Source: Rathayibacter sp. VKM Ac-2857 (GTDB lineage Bacteria; Actinomycetota; Actinomycetes; Actinomycetales; Microbacteriaceae). From it: a stretch of DNA of 64,000 nt. Under the pieces are notes generated by a model. It was given only the letters and a program-made list of their open reading frames with translations, did no database searches and was not told the DNA's origin. Both the position numbers and the translations under genes were made by a program. Shown one piece after another: positions 53,058 through 61,464 of the stretch (the stretch's first letter is position 1; the number at the start of each line of letters is the position of its first letter). Location: contig NZ_JABMLE010000003.1 of assembly GCF_013205025.1 (NCBI RefSeq), forward strand, positions 1 through 64,000, given 5' to 3'.

Positions 53058-53941
53058 GCGAGACCAGGCACAGGAGCGAGACCACGCACAGGAGTGCCGT
53101 CGTCGACCGCGCCCTGCTCGAACGGCGCTGGCCGCTGCCCGACCCCGCGAGCTCGAAGCACGCCCGCGGCGACGTGGTCGTGGTCGGCGGCGCCCGCAAG
53201 ACGCCCGGAGCGGCGATCCTCGCCGGGATCGCGGCCCTCCGGGTCGGCGCCGGGCGGATCACCCTCTGCGTCGCCGAGTCCGTCGCCGCCGCGACCGCCG
53301 TAGCACTGCCCGAGTGCGGCGTCGTGCCGCTGGAGGAGACGCGCGGCGGCTCCATCTCGGGTCGTGGACTCTCCGCACTCGAGGGAGAGCTGGGCAGCGC
53401 CGACGTCGCGCTGGTCGGCCCCGGGCTCGACGACCCGAAGGCGACCACCGCGACACTGCGCGCCCTGGCGCCCCTGCTCGCCGACGTCCCCGCCGTCCAT
53501 CTCGACGCCTTCCCGCTCGGCGTGCTGCCCGGGCAGCGCCGCGTCGCCCGCGCGCTCGCCGGCCGCCTGCTGCTGACGCCCAACACGGAGGAGGCGGCGC
53601 GGCTGCTCGGCTCCGAGGTGGACGACGTCGAGGCCGCCGCCCTCGCGATCGCCCAGCGCTACGGGGCGGTCGTCAGCCTCTTCAACGTCATCGCGGCACC
53701 CGACGGCGACGCCGTCCGCATCGAGGGCGAGCACCCCGGCCTCGCGACGGCGGGCAGCGGCGACGTCCTCGCCGGCGCGACGGCGGGGCTCCGCGCGCGC
53801 GGGATCGACCCGCAGGGCGCGGCGGCCTGGGGCGCCTTCCTGCACACCGAGGCCGACTCGGTCCTGGTGCGGAGGATCGGGCCGGCCGGCTACCTCGCGC
53901 GCGAGATCCCGGGCGAGTTCCCGGCGCTGCTCCGGGGCTGA
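53054..53941 (+). CDS. ADP-dependent NAD(P)H-hydrate dehydratase (NnrD domain only)
   Basis: A 295-residue ribokinase-like enzyme that repairs hydrated NAD(P)H using ADP. Motifs: VVVVGGARKTPGAAILAG, LLTPNTEEAARLLG and the active-site TAGSGDVLAGATAGLRARG. The epimerase (NnrE) domain often fused to it is absent. The first 15 residues have two ETxHRS repeats of no clear role. ATGA overlap couples it to the phosphatase gene. Confidence 0.93.
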   Translation: MSETRHRSETTHRSAVVDRALLERRWPLPDPASSKHARGDVVVVGGARKTPGAAILAGIAALRVGAGRITLCVAESVAAATAVALPECGVVPLEETRGGSISGRGLSALEGELGSADVALVGPGLDDPKATTATLRALAPLLADVPAVHLDAFPLGVLPGQRRVARALAGRLLLTPNTEEAARLLGSEVDDVEAAALAIAQRYGAVVSLFNVIAAPDGDAVRIEGEHPGLATAGSGDVLAGATAGLRARGIDPQGAAAWGAFLHTEADSVLVRRIGPAGYLAREIPGEFPALLRG

Positions 53942-54022
53942 CGCGGGGGCCGTCCGGGAGGGCGGCTCAGAAGGTGCGGCTCAGGACGCGCCTGTCAGGA
54001 TCCGCGGCTCGATCGGCGGGAG

Positions 54023-54229
54023 TCACTGGGCGACGTCCGCGACCGAGAACGCCACTCCCGGCGTGATCAGGATCGACGTCTCGCGGGGCTGGCCCTCGCC
54101 CTGGTTGACGGTCAGCCAGCGGGACGCGGTGCCGTCGAGCGCCTGCTCGACGCTCGCGCGGACGTCCGCCGCCGTCGTGTCGTGCAGGCTGTACGGGGTA
54201 CCGCCGTAGATCAGCTCGACGCGCTTCAC
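54023..54229 (-). CDS. Small protein of unknown function, coupled to the DUF7882 gene
   Basis: A 68-residue protein. Start GTG 54229 overlaps the stop of the DUF7882 gene by four bases. It has an ELIYGG-YSLHDTTAADVRAS opening and a TVNQGEGQPRETSILITPGV segment. I recall similar small proteins in Microbacteriaceae but know no function. Its coupling to DUF7882 suggests they act together. Confidence 0.72.
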   Translation of the reverse strand: MKRVELIYGGTPYSLHDTTAADVRASVEQALDGTASRWLTVNQGEGQPRETSILITPGVAFSVADVAQ

Positions 54230-54555
54230 AGCAGGCCCTCCTCGGTCTGGCGAGCTCCGCCGTGCGGCTCCTCGCTGATGCGCAGACCGTGCGCGCTGTG
54301 CGAATCGGCCAGCAGCTGGCGGATCCAGTCGGGGTTGATCGCCGGGGCGCGACCGCCGTGGTACTTGAAGCGCAGCGGGATCGCCGGGTGCAGCCAGATC
54401 GACGTCCGTCCGTCACCGACCGACTGCGAGTCCTTCCACGAGAGGTAGAAGGACTCGTTGCGCGACAGCTTCGATCCGATGACGATCTGCAGATGAGCGA
54501 GCAGGCGGTCGTCGAAGTCGGCTTCGAGGGTGGAATCGTAGATCAATCGGCCCAT
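54226..54555 (-). CDS. DUF7882 family protein (formerly mislabelled ATP-dependent DNA ligase)
   Basis: A 109-residue protein. Conserved features are MGRLIYDSTLEADFDDRLLA, HLQIVIGSKLSRNESFYLSW, GRTSIWLHPAIPLRFKYHGG and RAP-INPDWIRQLL, typical of the Microbacteriaceae-restricted family now called DUF7882. Earlier annotations called it DNA ligase, but it has no nucleotidyltransferase motif. Function unknown. It is coupled to a 68-residue gene downstream. Confidence 0.88.
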   Translation of the reverse strand: MGRLIYDSTLEADFDDRLLAHLQIVIGSKLSRNESFYLSWKDSQSVGDGRTSIWLHPAIPLRFKYHGGRAPAINPDWIRQLLADSHSAHGLRISEEPHGGARQTEEGLL

Positions 54556-54580
54556 GAGGGCGGTCTCCGTTCACAGTGCA

Positions 54581-54607
54581 GTCCGGCCGGCGGGGGCACG
54601 GCCGGAC
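54581..54607 (-). terminator. Hairpin between two small genes of unknown function
   Basis: GTCCGGCCG (54581-54589) and CGGCCGGAC (54599-54607) pair perfectly with a 9-base loop in the 88-base gap between the two minus-strand genes. It may terminate or attenuate transcription into the DUF7882 gene. Confidence 0.4.
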
Positions 54608-54643
54608 GGTACAGGGCGATTCTATCCGCCCCTGGGGATTCGC

Positions 54644-55009
54644 TCAGAGGCGATCGTCGTCGGAGTCGAAGCTCGGGATCTCGAGATCGGACAGCTGCGG
54701 GGCGGAGGAGCCGCCCTCCTCCGTCAGCGGCTGGGACACGCCGAGCCGCGCGGCCTCGTTCGTGAGCCTCTCCACGAGGGCGGTGTCCACGATCTCCTCG
54801 CCGCCGTCGTCCTCGGTCTCCGAGAAGAGCTGGCTGGCCGGACCGATCAGCAGGGTCGCCCGGCCGAGCTCACCGGACGAGCGCCGGATCGGGATGTCGA
54901 CCGACATCGCGCCCTTGCGCAGCGCGAGGGCCTCGGCGTAGCCGACGAGCGAGTGCGCGATCCGGCTGCCGGTGAGCACCGAGCTGCCGGCGTAGTGGAT
55001 GCGTTCCAT
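54644..55009 (-). CDS. Hypothetical protein linked to DUF7882
   Basis: A 121-residue protein starting MERIHYAGSSVLTGSRIAHS with an LLIGPASQL segment and an acidic C-terminus. Similar proteins recur in Microbacteriaceae next to DUF7882-type genes, as far as I recall; no function is known. It is followed by a hairpin and then by the DUF7882 gene in the same direction. It lies 16 bases after an acetyltransferase gene. Confidence 0.75.
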   Translation of the reverse strand: MERIHYAGSSVLTGSRIAHSLVGYAEALALRKGAMSVDIPIRRSSGELGRATLLIGPASQLFSETEDDGGEEIVDTALVERLTNEAARLGVSQPLTEEGGSSAPQLSDLEIPSFDSDDDRL

Positions 55010-55025
55010 GCGTCCTTCCTACCGC

Positions 55026-55694
55026 TCAGCGCCCGATCGGAGCATCCGGGTTGCGCGGCGGGACCGGGCTTGATAGCGCCTCGATCCTCCGCTCGAGCCC
55101 CTCGCGGACCGCCGGCCACTCCTCGACCAGGATCGAGTGCACCGCCGTGTCGCGCCAGGAGCCGTCGGCCCGCCGCTGGTCGTGCCGCAGCACGCCCTCG
55201 AAGACCGCGCCGAGGCGGAGGATCGCCGCGCGGGAGCGCGCGTTCGCCGCGTCGGCCTGCAGCTTCACCCGGGAGAAGCCGCTGTCGAAGGCCAGGCCGA
55301 GCAGGAGGAGCTTGGTCTCGGGGTTCACGGCCGTGCCCCAGACCTCGGGGGCGTAGGCGGTCCAGCCGAGGTGCGCCGCCTCGCGCCGCTCGTCGAAGTC
55401 GGTCAGCGAGGAGGTGCCGACGACCCGGCCGTCGACGAGCACGGCGGAGGGGTTCCCCGTCCCCCACGGGTAGTAGCGGCGGGCGAAGGCGCGGAACTCC
55501 TCCGGGCCGGCGGGCAGGCCCGAGGGCCCGCCGCCGTAGCCCGCGGCGAACACCTCGGGGCGGCCGATCGCGGCGCGGAGCGGCTCCAGGTGCTCCTCGG
55601 TGAGCGGCTCGAGGACGACGAGCCGGCCGGTGAGCACGGCGGGGGCCGGGCGGACGGCGCGGCCGGGACGATCGGGCGAGGCGGGGCTGCTCAT
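55026..55694 (-). CDS. GNAT family N-acetyltransferase (RimJ/RimL type)
   Basis: A 222-residue GNAT protein: LTGRLVVLEPLTEEHLEPLR opening, VVGTSSLTDFDERREAAHLG, YAPEVWGTAVNPETKLLLLG and RVKLQADAANARSRAAILRL, the typical RimJ/L acetyl-CoA region. It likely acetylates an N-terminus or small molecule. ATG 55694 is chosen by the family start; the open frame runs further upstream over the divergent gene. Substrate unknown. Confidence 0.88.
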   Translation of the reverse strand: MSSPASPDRPGRAVRPAPAVLTGRLVVLEPLTEEHLEPLRAAIGRPEVFAAGYGGGPSGLPAGPEEFRAFARRYYPWGTGNPSAVLVDGRVVGTSSLTDFDERREAAHLGWTAYAPEVWGTAVNPETKLLLLGLAFDSGFSRVKLQADAANARSRAAILRLGAVFEGVLRHDQRRADGSWRDTAVHSILVEEWPAVREGLERRIEALSSPVPPRNPDAPIGR

Positions 55695-55758
55695 CCGGCC
55701 AGTCTGGGGGTCATCGGCGCCGGTCGGGGAGTCCAGGACGCGTGCCAGCATGAGGTCC

Positions 55759-56367
55759 ATGGACAGCTCCGCGATGTTCGCCGCCTCGGCCGGCGCCCTG
55801 CTCCGCCTCGTCGAGCGGATCGGGGACGAGCAGTGGACGCTGCCGGGCCTCGGCGTCTGGGACGTCCGCGGCCTGACCGGCCACGCCTCGCGCGCGATCA
55901 CGACGGTCGAGACCTACCTGCTCGCCGAGGAGCCGCCCGCCGCCACCGTGCCCGACGCGCTCGGCTACTACGCGGCCCTGGCCGGCGGGCGGGCCGACCC
56001 GGCGGCCGTGGCGCGGCGGGGTGTCGAGACGGGCGCGCTGCTCGGCGAGCATCCGGCCGAGGTGATCGCGGCGTCGCTGCGGCGTGCCCTCGCGCTGCTC
56101 GATCAGCAGCCGCCCGGGCGCCTCGTCGCGATCGGCGAGCACGCCCTGGCCCTGGACGAGTATCTGCGGACGCGCGTGCTCGAGCTGGTCGTGCACACGC
56201 TCGACCTGTCCCGGGCGACGGGCCTCGCGCACGAGATCCCGCCCGAGGCGGTCGAGGCCTGCTCCGCGATGGCGGGGGCGCTCGCCGCTCGGGCGGGACG
56301 GGGTGAGGAGCTGCTGCTCGCGCTGAGCGGGCGGGAGCGCCTCGCGGAGGGCTTCTCGGTGGTGTGA
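55759..56367 (+). CDS. Maleylpyruvate isomerase N-terminal-fold (mycothiol-dependent) family protein
   Basis: A 202-residue DinB-like helical protein. Residues 1-140 match the mycothiol maleylpyruvate isomerase N-terminal fold: LLRLVERIGDEQWTLPGLGV, WDVRGLTGHASRAI with the metal-binding His, and LELVVHTLDLSRA with a second His. These proteins use mycothiol as cofactor or act as thiol transferases. ATG 55750 is an alternative start three codons upstream. Confidence 0.82.
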   Translation: MDSSAMFAASAGALLRLVERIGDEQWTLPGLGVWDVRGLTGHASRAITTVETYLLAEEPPAATVPDALGYYAALAGGRADPAAVARRGVETGALLGEHPAEVIAASLRRALALLDQQPPGRLVAIGEHALALDEYLRTRVLELVVHTLDLSRATGLAHEIPPEAVEACSAMAGALAARAGRGEELLLALSGRERLAEGFSVV

Positions 56368-56440
56368 ACAGTTCGGTGGTGTGAGCGGTTCGATGGTCTG
56401 AGCCGCTTCGGTGGTGCGGGCGGTTCGGTGCTGGGAGCAG
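56366..56440. repeat. Short degenerate tandem repeat
   Basis: Four to five copies of a 17-19 base unit built on GAGCGGTTCGGTGGT separate the stops of two convergent genes. It looks like local expansion of one unit; no terminator-like stem is evident. Confidence 0.65.
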
Positions 56441-56453
56441 CCGGGCCGGGTGC

Positions 56454-57866
56454 TCACGCCACGGCGAGCGCCTCCACCGGCGACACCCGGGTCGCGCGGC
56501 GGGCCGGCAGGAGCGCCGAGACCGCGGTGAGGACGATGCTCACCGCGAGGACGGCGATCAGGATCCCGACCGGGATCGTCGGCGGCACCAGTCCGATGCC
56601 CGGCAGCGAGCCGAAGATCGCGACGGCGCCGGCCCAGCCGTAGAAGGCGCCGAGCACGAGGCCCAGGACCGCCGCGGCGATCACCATCTGGGCCGCCTCG
56701 ACGACGACCATCCAGCGCACCTGGACGCCCGTGAAGCCGAGCGCCCGGAGCAGCCCCAGCTCGCGGCGGCGCTGCAGCACGCTCAGCGAGAGCGTGTTGA
56801 CCATGCCGACGGCCGCGAGCAGCACCGAGAAGCCGAGCAGCACGCTCATGATCGCCGTGCTGACCGCGACGAACTGGTCGAGCGCCGCGAAGATCTCCGG
56901 GCTCATCTCGCTCGAGGCGCGCATGATCGAGGAGAAGGTCGCGGCGGCCACCGCGAACATCGTGACGAGCGTCACTCCGATCACGAGGCCGATGACGGCG
57001 CGCGCGCTCCTGGCGGGATTGCGGGTGGCGTTCGCCGAGGCGAGGCGGGCGACGGGACCGCCGCCGAAGGCCCGGCCGACCAGCGCGATCAGCGGCGGGA
57101 GCAGCACGGGAGCGCCGAGGACGACCCCGGTGAAGGAAAGCATCCCGCCGGCGAGCCCGATCAGGACGCCGAGCGGACTGACGAGCCCGACGACGACGCC
57201 GATCAGCAGGAGCAGGACGCCGACCACGAGCAGGACGACCGCCAGGACGTTCCGGCCGGTCCGCCCGCGGAGCTCGTCGTAGCGCGGCTCGGCGGCCGAG
57301 CCGGCGGCCTGCGAGGGTGCGACCGCGAGCACGCGCCGTGACCCGGCCCAGGAGGCGACGACGGTCGACACGATCACGGCGAGCGCCGGCAGCAGCAGCC
57401 CGGGGGACGCGAGCGGCACGGCGATGCGCGTGAAGGTCCCGGTGCTGAAGGCGATCTCGGCGCCCACGGCCACCAGGACGACGGCGGCGACGAGGCCGAG
57501 GGCCGCGCCGATCAGCCCCTGCACGAGGCCGGTGCGCACCACCTCCGCGCGGAGCGAGCGGCCGGAGGCGCCCAGCAGGCGCAGCAGCGCGATCTCGCGG
57601 GTGCGGCCGGCGATCACCGTCGACACCGCGTTGGAGGTGACGATCGCGCCGACGAACACGGCGATGCCGAAGAAGACGCCGCCGACCACGCCCAGCGTCG
57701 TCGCGGCCTGCGCGATGCCGTCGAGACCGGCGGCGTCGAACGCCGCGACGAGGTCGGCGATGACCATCACCAGGACCCCGCCGAACGCGGCGGAGAGCGC
57801 GGCGACCGTGATGATCGCGCCGCCGCCCTGACCGGAGGCGGCCCGCAGGCCCGTGCGGGCGCTCAC
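56454..57866 (-). CDS. ABC transporter permease with FtsX-like domains
   Basis: A 470-residue permease with about eight membrane spans and two FtsX-like regions: REIALLRLLGASGRSLRAEV near residue 90 and RRRELGLLRALGFTGVQVRW near 388, the motif that touches the ATPase. Short extracytoplasmic loops suggest an exporter or lipoprotein/antimicrobial-peptide release type (MacB/BceB-like). It overlaps the ATPase gene by four bases. Confidence 0.92.
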   Translation of the reverse strand: MSARTGLRAASGQGGGAIITVAALSAAFGGVLVMVIADLVAAFDAAGLDGIAQAATTLGVVGGVFFGIAVFVGAIVTSNAVSTVIAGRTREIALLRLLGASGRSLRAEVVRTGLVQGLIGAALGLVAAVVLVAVGAEIAFSTGTFTRIAVPLASPGLLLPALAVIVSTVVASWAGSRRVLAVAPSQAAGSAAEPRYDELRGRTGRNVLAVVLLVVGVLLLLIGVVVGLVSPLGVLIGLAGGMLSFTGVVLGAPVLLPPLIALVGRAFGGGPVARLASANATRNPARSARAVIGLVIGVTLVTMFAVAAATFSSIMRASSEMSPEIFAALDQFVAVSTAIMSVLLGFSVLLAAVGMVNTLSLSVLQRRRELGLLRALGFTGVQVRWMVVVEAAQMVIAAAVLGLVLGAFYGWAGAVAIFGSLPGIGLVPPTIPVGILIAVLAVSIVLTAVSALLPARRATRVSPVEALAVA

Positions 57867-58615
57867 GACGCTCCCTCCATCGAGAGCATCGCGCGCGAGA
57901 TCTCCTCGGCGCTCATCCCACGGCGGTCGTCGACGACGGCTCCGTCGCGGAGGAAGACGATGCGGTCGGCGAAGGCCGCCGCGATCGGGTCGTGGGTGAC
58001 CATCGCGATCGACTGGCCGTACTCGCGGGTCGAGGCGCGGAGGAGGCTGAGCACCTCGCGGCCGGTGCGGGAGTCGAGGTTGCCGGTGGGCTCGTCGGCG
58101 AAGATCAGCTGCGGGCGGGTGGCCAGGGCGCGGGCGATGGCGACGCGCTGCTGCTGGCCGCCGGAGAGCTCGTGCGGGCGGTGGGTGAGGCGCTCGCGGA
58201 GGCCGAGCGACTCGATCAGGCGGGCGATCCAGTCCTCCTCCTCGGCCGTCACGCGGCGGCCGTCGAGCTCGAACGGGAGGCGGATGTTGCCGCGCACGTC
58301 GAGGGTCGGGACGAGGTTGAAGGCCTGGAAGACGAAGCCGACGCTGCGCCGGCGGAGCACGGTGAGCTCGGCGTCGCCCATCGCGGTGATCTCGACGTCG
58401 CCGAGGAAGACGCGGCCGGCCGAGGCGGTGTCGAGGCCGGCGAGCACGTGCATCAGCGTCGACTTGCCGGAGCCGCTGGGGCCCATCACCGCGGTGAACT
58501 CGCCGCGCTCGATCGAGAGGGTGACGTCGTCGAGGGCGACGACGGGCGGCGTGCTGCCGTAGAGCTTGCGCACGCCCTCGACGCGCGCCACGACGGAGGA
58601 GGTCTGGTTCTGCAT
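57863..58615 (-). CDS. ABC transporter ATP-binding protein (MacB/LolD type)
   Basis: A 250-residue ATPase. Walker A GPSGSGKST, Q-loop FVFQAFNL, signature LSGGQQQRVAIARAL, Walker B LIFADEPTGNLD and switch VTHDP. It pairs with the FtsX-like permease encoded immediately downstream. LolD/MacB-type ATPases drive mechanotransmission rather than channel transport. No regulator gene is adjacent. Confidence 0.95.
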   Translation of the reverse strand: MQNQTSSVVARVEGVRKLYGSTPPVVALDDVTLSIERGEFTAVMGPSGSGKSTLMHVLAGLDTASAGRVFLGDVEITAMGDAELTVLRRRSVGFVFQAFNLVPTLDVRGNIRLPFELDGRRVTAEEEDWIARLIESLGLRERLTHRPHELSGGQQQRVAIARALATRPQLIFADEPTGNLDSRTGREVLSLLRASTREYGQSIAMVTHDPIAAAFADRIVFLRDGAVVDDRRGMSAEEISRAMLSMEGAS

Positions 58616-58711
58616 GTCTCCGACGCTACGGAGCCGCCTCTGTCGCGGGCGTCGCCCCGGATGGCCCCCGCCGTCATCCTCCCGGGCGACCCGCCCTGGT
58701 CCCTCCGACCC

Positions 58712-58774
58712 CCGCGAGATGCCACTTATGAGCAGGATCCTCGGCGTGTCGTGCTCATACGTGGCATCTCGCGG
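58712..58774. terminator. Long palindrome, GAGATGCCACTT family, copy 3
   Basis: Arms of 23 bases (58712-58734 and 58752-58774) pair with one mismatch; the outer 14 bases CCGCGAGATGCCAC match copies at 41600 and 47490 while the inner part (TATGAGCA) differs but stays paired. Loop contains CGGCGTGTC as in copy 2. It lies in the 188-base gap between the ABC exporter start and the next gene's stop. Confidence 0.75.
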
Positions 58775-58803
58775 CGGGGATCAGCACGGGGGTGGGGGGC
58801 GGG

Positions 58804-59403
58804 TCAGGGGCGGAGGCCTGCCCGGCGGAGGGTGAGGGCGGCGAGGGCGGCCGTGGCGGCGGGGTCGCCGGCGCGCCAGGCGGGGACGGCCTGCGGGTGG
58901 GCGGCGAGGATCTCGCGCGGGGGCGCCTGGGTCAGGGCGCGGAGGGCCAGCAGCTCGGCGCCGCCGGGGGTCGCGCCGAGCGCGCGCAGCTCGGCGGAGC
59001 GGCGGGCGAAGCGCAGGCGCGGGCGGAGCCAGACCACGGCGAGCAGGAGCAGCGGCAGCCCGCCGACCGCGAGGCCGGCCACGATCGCCAGGGCGCTCGC
59101 GAGCTGCTGCTGGTCGCGGCCGGCCGCGGCGAGCACCGCGCCGGCTCCGCTGGCCTCGTCGAACGGCGCGCGCACGGCGTCGCCGAGCAGCGGGATGCCG
59201 CCGAGCGTCGAGCCGGCGTCGCTCATGGTCGACCCGAAGCCGCTGCCGGCGCTCTCGAGGCGGCGGCCGATCTCGGCGAGGCCCGCGATGAGCGAGCCGA
59301 CGGCGATCCCGGCCGCGATCGCGATCACCGCGACGGCGAGCGCGAGGGCGTCGGCCGTGATCTGGCGGGCGCGGACGGCGGGGAGGTCGGCGTAGATCTG
59401 CAC
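58804..59403 (-). CDS. Membrane protein of unknown function
   Basis: A 199-residue protein with an N-terminal span (about 20-40), a Gly/Ser-rich loop, a second span (about 104-124) and a basic cytoplasmic tail with AELRALGATPGGAELLALRA and a PAWRAGDPAATAALAALTLR ending. Similar actinobacterial proteins are annotated only as hypothetical. It follows purA in the same direction, 66 bases on. Confidence 0.78.
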   Translation of the reverse strand: MQIYADLPAVRARQITADALALAVAVIAIAAGIAVGSLIAGLAEIGRRLESAGSGFGSTMSDAGSTLGGIPLLGDAVRAPFDEASGAGAVLAAAGRDQQQLASALAIVAGLAVGGLPLLLLAVVWLRPRLRFARRSAELRALGATPGGAELLALRALTQAPPREILAAHPQAVPAWRAGDPAATAALAALTLRRAGLRP

Positions 59404-59469
59404 CAGCCGATCATCCCCCGCCGTAGCCGTCGTGCGCGTCGGTGCCGAAGCGGGTCGATCCCGAGCGCC

Positions 59470-60756
59470 TCAGTCGAGGAGGTCGTGCAGGACGACGACC
59501 TGCTCGCGCTCCGGTCCGACGCCGATCGCGGAGAAGCGGGCGCCGCTCATCGCCTCGAGGGCGCGGACGTAGTCCTGCGCGGCCTGCGGCAGGTCGGCGA
59601 ACTCGCGGCAGCCGGTGATGTCCTCCTGCCAGCCGGGGAACTCCTCGTAGATCGGCTTCGCGTGGTGGAAGTCGCTCTGCGAGACGGGGACCTCGTCGTG
59701 GCGCACGCCGTCGACCTCGTAGGCGACGCAGACCGGGATGGTCTCCAGGCCCGAGAGCACGTCGAGCTTGGTGAGCACGAAGTCGGTGACGCCGTTGATC
59801 CGCGCGGAGTAGCGGGCGATCGGGGCGTCGTACCAGCCGCAGCGGCGCGGGCGGCCGGTGGTGGTGCCGAACTCGAAGCCCTGCTTGCGCAGGTACTCGC
59901 CCCACTCGTCGAACAGCTCGGTCGGGAACGGGCCGGCGCCGACGCGGGTCGTGTACGCCTTGATGACGGCGATGACGCGCTCGATGCGGTTGGGCGCCAC
60001 TCCGGAGCCGGTGGCCGCGCCGCCCGAGGTCGCGTTGGAGGAGGTGACGAACGGGTAGGTGCCGTGGTCGACGTCGAGCATCGTGGCCTGGCCGGCCTCG
60101 AAGAGCACGGTCTTGCCGGCGTCGAGCGCCCGGGCGAGGACGAGCGAGGTGTCCGCGACCATCGGGCGCAGGCGCTCGGTGTACTGCAGCAGGTCCTCCA
60201 TGACCTGCTCGACCAGGATCGCGCGGCGGTTGTAGACCTTCACCAGCAGGTGGTTCTTCTGGTCGAGGGCGCCCTCGATCTTCTGCCGGAGGATGTTCTC
60301 GTCGAAGAGATCCTGGATCCGGATGCCGACGCGGTTGATCTTGTCGGCGTAGGCCGGGCCGATGCCGCGCCCGGTGGTGCCGATCTGGCGCTTGCCGAGG
60401 AACCGCTCCGTCACCTTGTCGAGGGTGCGGTGGTAGCTGGTGATGACGTGCGCGTTGGCGCTGACCAGGAGCTTCGAGACGTCCACGCCGCGGGCGCTGA
60501 GCGCCTCGAGCTCGTGGAAGAGCACCTCGATGTCGACGACGACGCCGTTCGCGATGACGGGGACGACGCCCGGCGTCAGGATGCCCGAGGGCAGCAGGTG
60601 CAGCGCGTACTTCTCGTCGCCGACGACGACGGTGTGGCCGGCGTTGTTGCCGCCGTTGAACTTCACGACGTAGTCGACGCGGCTGCCGAGCAGGTCGGTC
60701 GCGCGTCCCTTGCCCTCGTCGCCCCACTGGGCGCCGGTGATGACGATTGCTGGCAT
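59470..60756 (-). CDS. purA: Adenylosuccinate synthetase
   Basis: A 428-residue enzyme that joins IMP and aspartate using GTP, the first step to AMP. Motifs: [12 protein letters not shown] (Arg where most have Lys), [11 protein letters not shown] with catalytic His, [13 protein letters not shown], and [13 protein letters not shown]. The full-length family size. It lies 33 kb from purL, so the purine genes are scattered. No riboswitch is recognised upstream. Confidence 0.97.
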   Translation of the reverse strand: MPAIVITGAQWGDEGKGRATDLLGSRVDYVVKFNGGNNAGHTVVVGDEKYALHLLPSGILTPGVVPVIANGVVVDIEVLFHELEALSARGVDVSKLLVSANAHVITSYHRTLDKVTERFLGKRQIGTTGRGIGPAYADKINRVGIRIQDLFDENILRQKIEGALDQKNHLLVKVYNRRAILVEQVMEDLLQYTERLRPMVADTSLVLARALDAGKTVLFEAGQATMLDVDHGTYPFVTSSNATSGGAATGSGVAPNRIERVIAVIKAYTTRVGAGPFPTELFDEWGEYLRKQGFEFGTTTGRPRRCGWYDAPIARYSARINGVTDFVLTKLDVLSGLETIPVCVAYEVDGVRHDEVPVSQSDFHHAKPIYEEFPGWQEDITGCREFADLPQAAQDYVRALEAMSGARFSAIGVGPEREQVVVLHDLLD

Positions 60757-60855
60757 GGCGTGTCCTTCGCTGTGCGAAACGGCAGTACCCGGAGACGCCG
60801 GGTGCGGGGCCGGCCGTGCAACGGAGGAGTCGCGACAGGGCGACCAGCCCGAGCC

Positions 60856-60861
60856 AGTTTA
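60856..60861 (-). promoter_or_regulatory. Candidate -10 element of purA
   Basis: TAAACT on the minus strand, about 100 bases upstream of the purA start, is the only AT-rich hexamer in the GC-rich gap. A clear -35 is not visible. Confidence 0.4.
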
Positions 60862-60952
60862 CGGGAGGGCCGCCGCCACTCCCCCGATCACTCCGGGCCC
60901 TCCGCCGCTACGACCCGCAGCACCCGGTCGGCGAGCGCACCGAGGCAGGAAG

Positions 60953-61339
60953 CATGCTGGTCGAGTAGCCCCGCAGGGGCGTATCGAGACCCACCGTCAC
61001 CAGCAGGACGGGTCTGCAGACTCAGCGTCCTGACGGTGGGGCATCTCGATACGCCCGCTGCGCGGGCTACTCGATCAGCATGACTTTACCCATACGCATG
61101 AGGTGCTCTTTCCTACGAGACCCACCCTCATCCACAGGGCGGGTCTGCAGACTCGTCCTTCTGACGCCGGTGGATCTACTTGGAAGAGACGCCCGCAGAC
61201 ATGTTGGTCGAGTAGCCCCGTAGGGGCGTATCGAGACCCCCCACCGCATGAACGGCGGCCTCTTCCCCGCCCTGCGCTGGCGCCGAAGGCGCCCCCCTCC
61301 GCTCGATACGCCCGCTCCGCGGGCTACTCGATCAGCATG
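60953..61339. repeat. Two REPIN-like elements and an alternative-end fragment
   Basis: A complete 130-bp element (60953-61082, G-left, A-right) is followed by a separate core with GTCTGCAG and the alternative end TCTACTTGGAAGAGACGCCC (about 61171-61190), then a 140-bp element at 61200-61339 (G-left, A-right) with an unusual middle. No gene lies between 60757 and 61464. Confidence 0.88.
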
Positions 61340-61464
61340 GACGTCCCGACACCGACGCCGAGTGCAGAGCCGAGCGATGCTCTCGAACCCGTAACGACGC
61401 GTTCACACGTGGCGCATAGATTCGAACCCGTTCACACTCCACCGATCACGCGAACAGGAAACCG

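Noticed and set aside
54226-54555. ATP-dependent DNA ligase
   Set aside because: No nucleotidyltransferase KxDG motif or OB fold; the sequence fits DUF7882.
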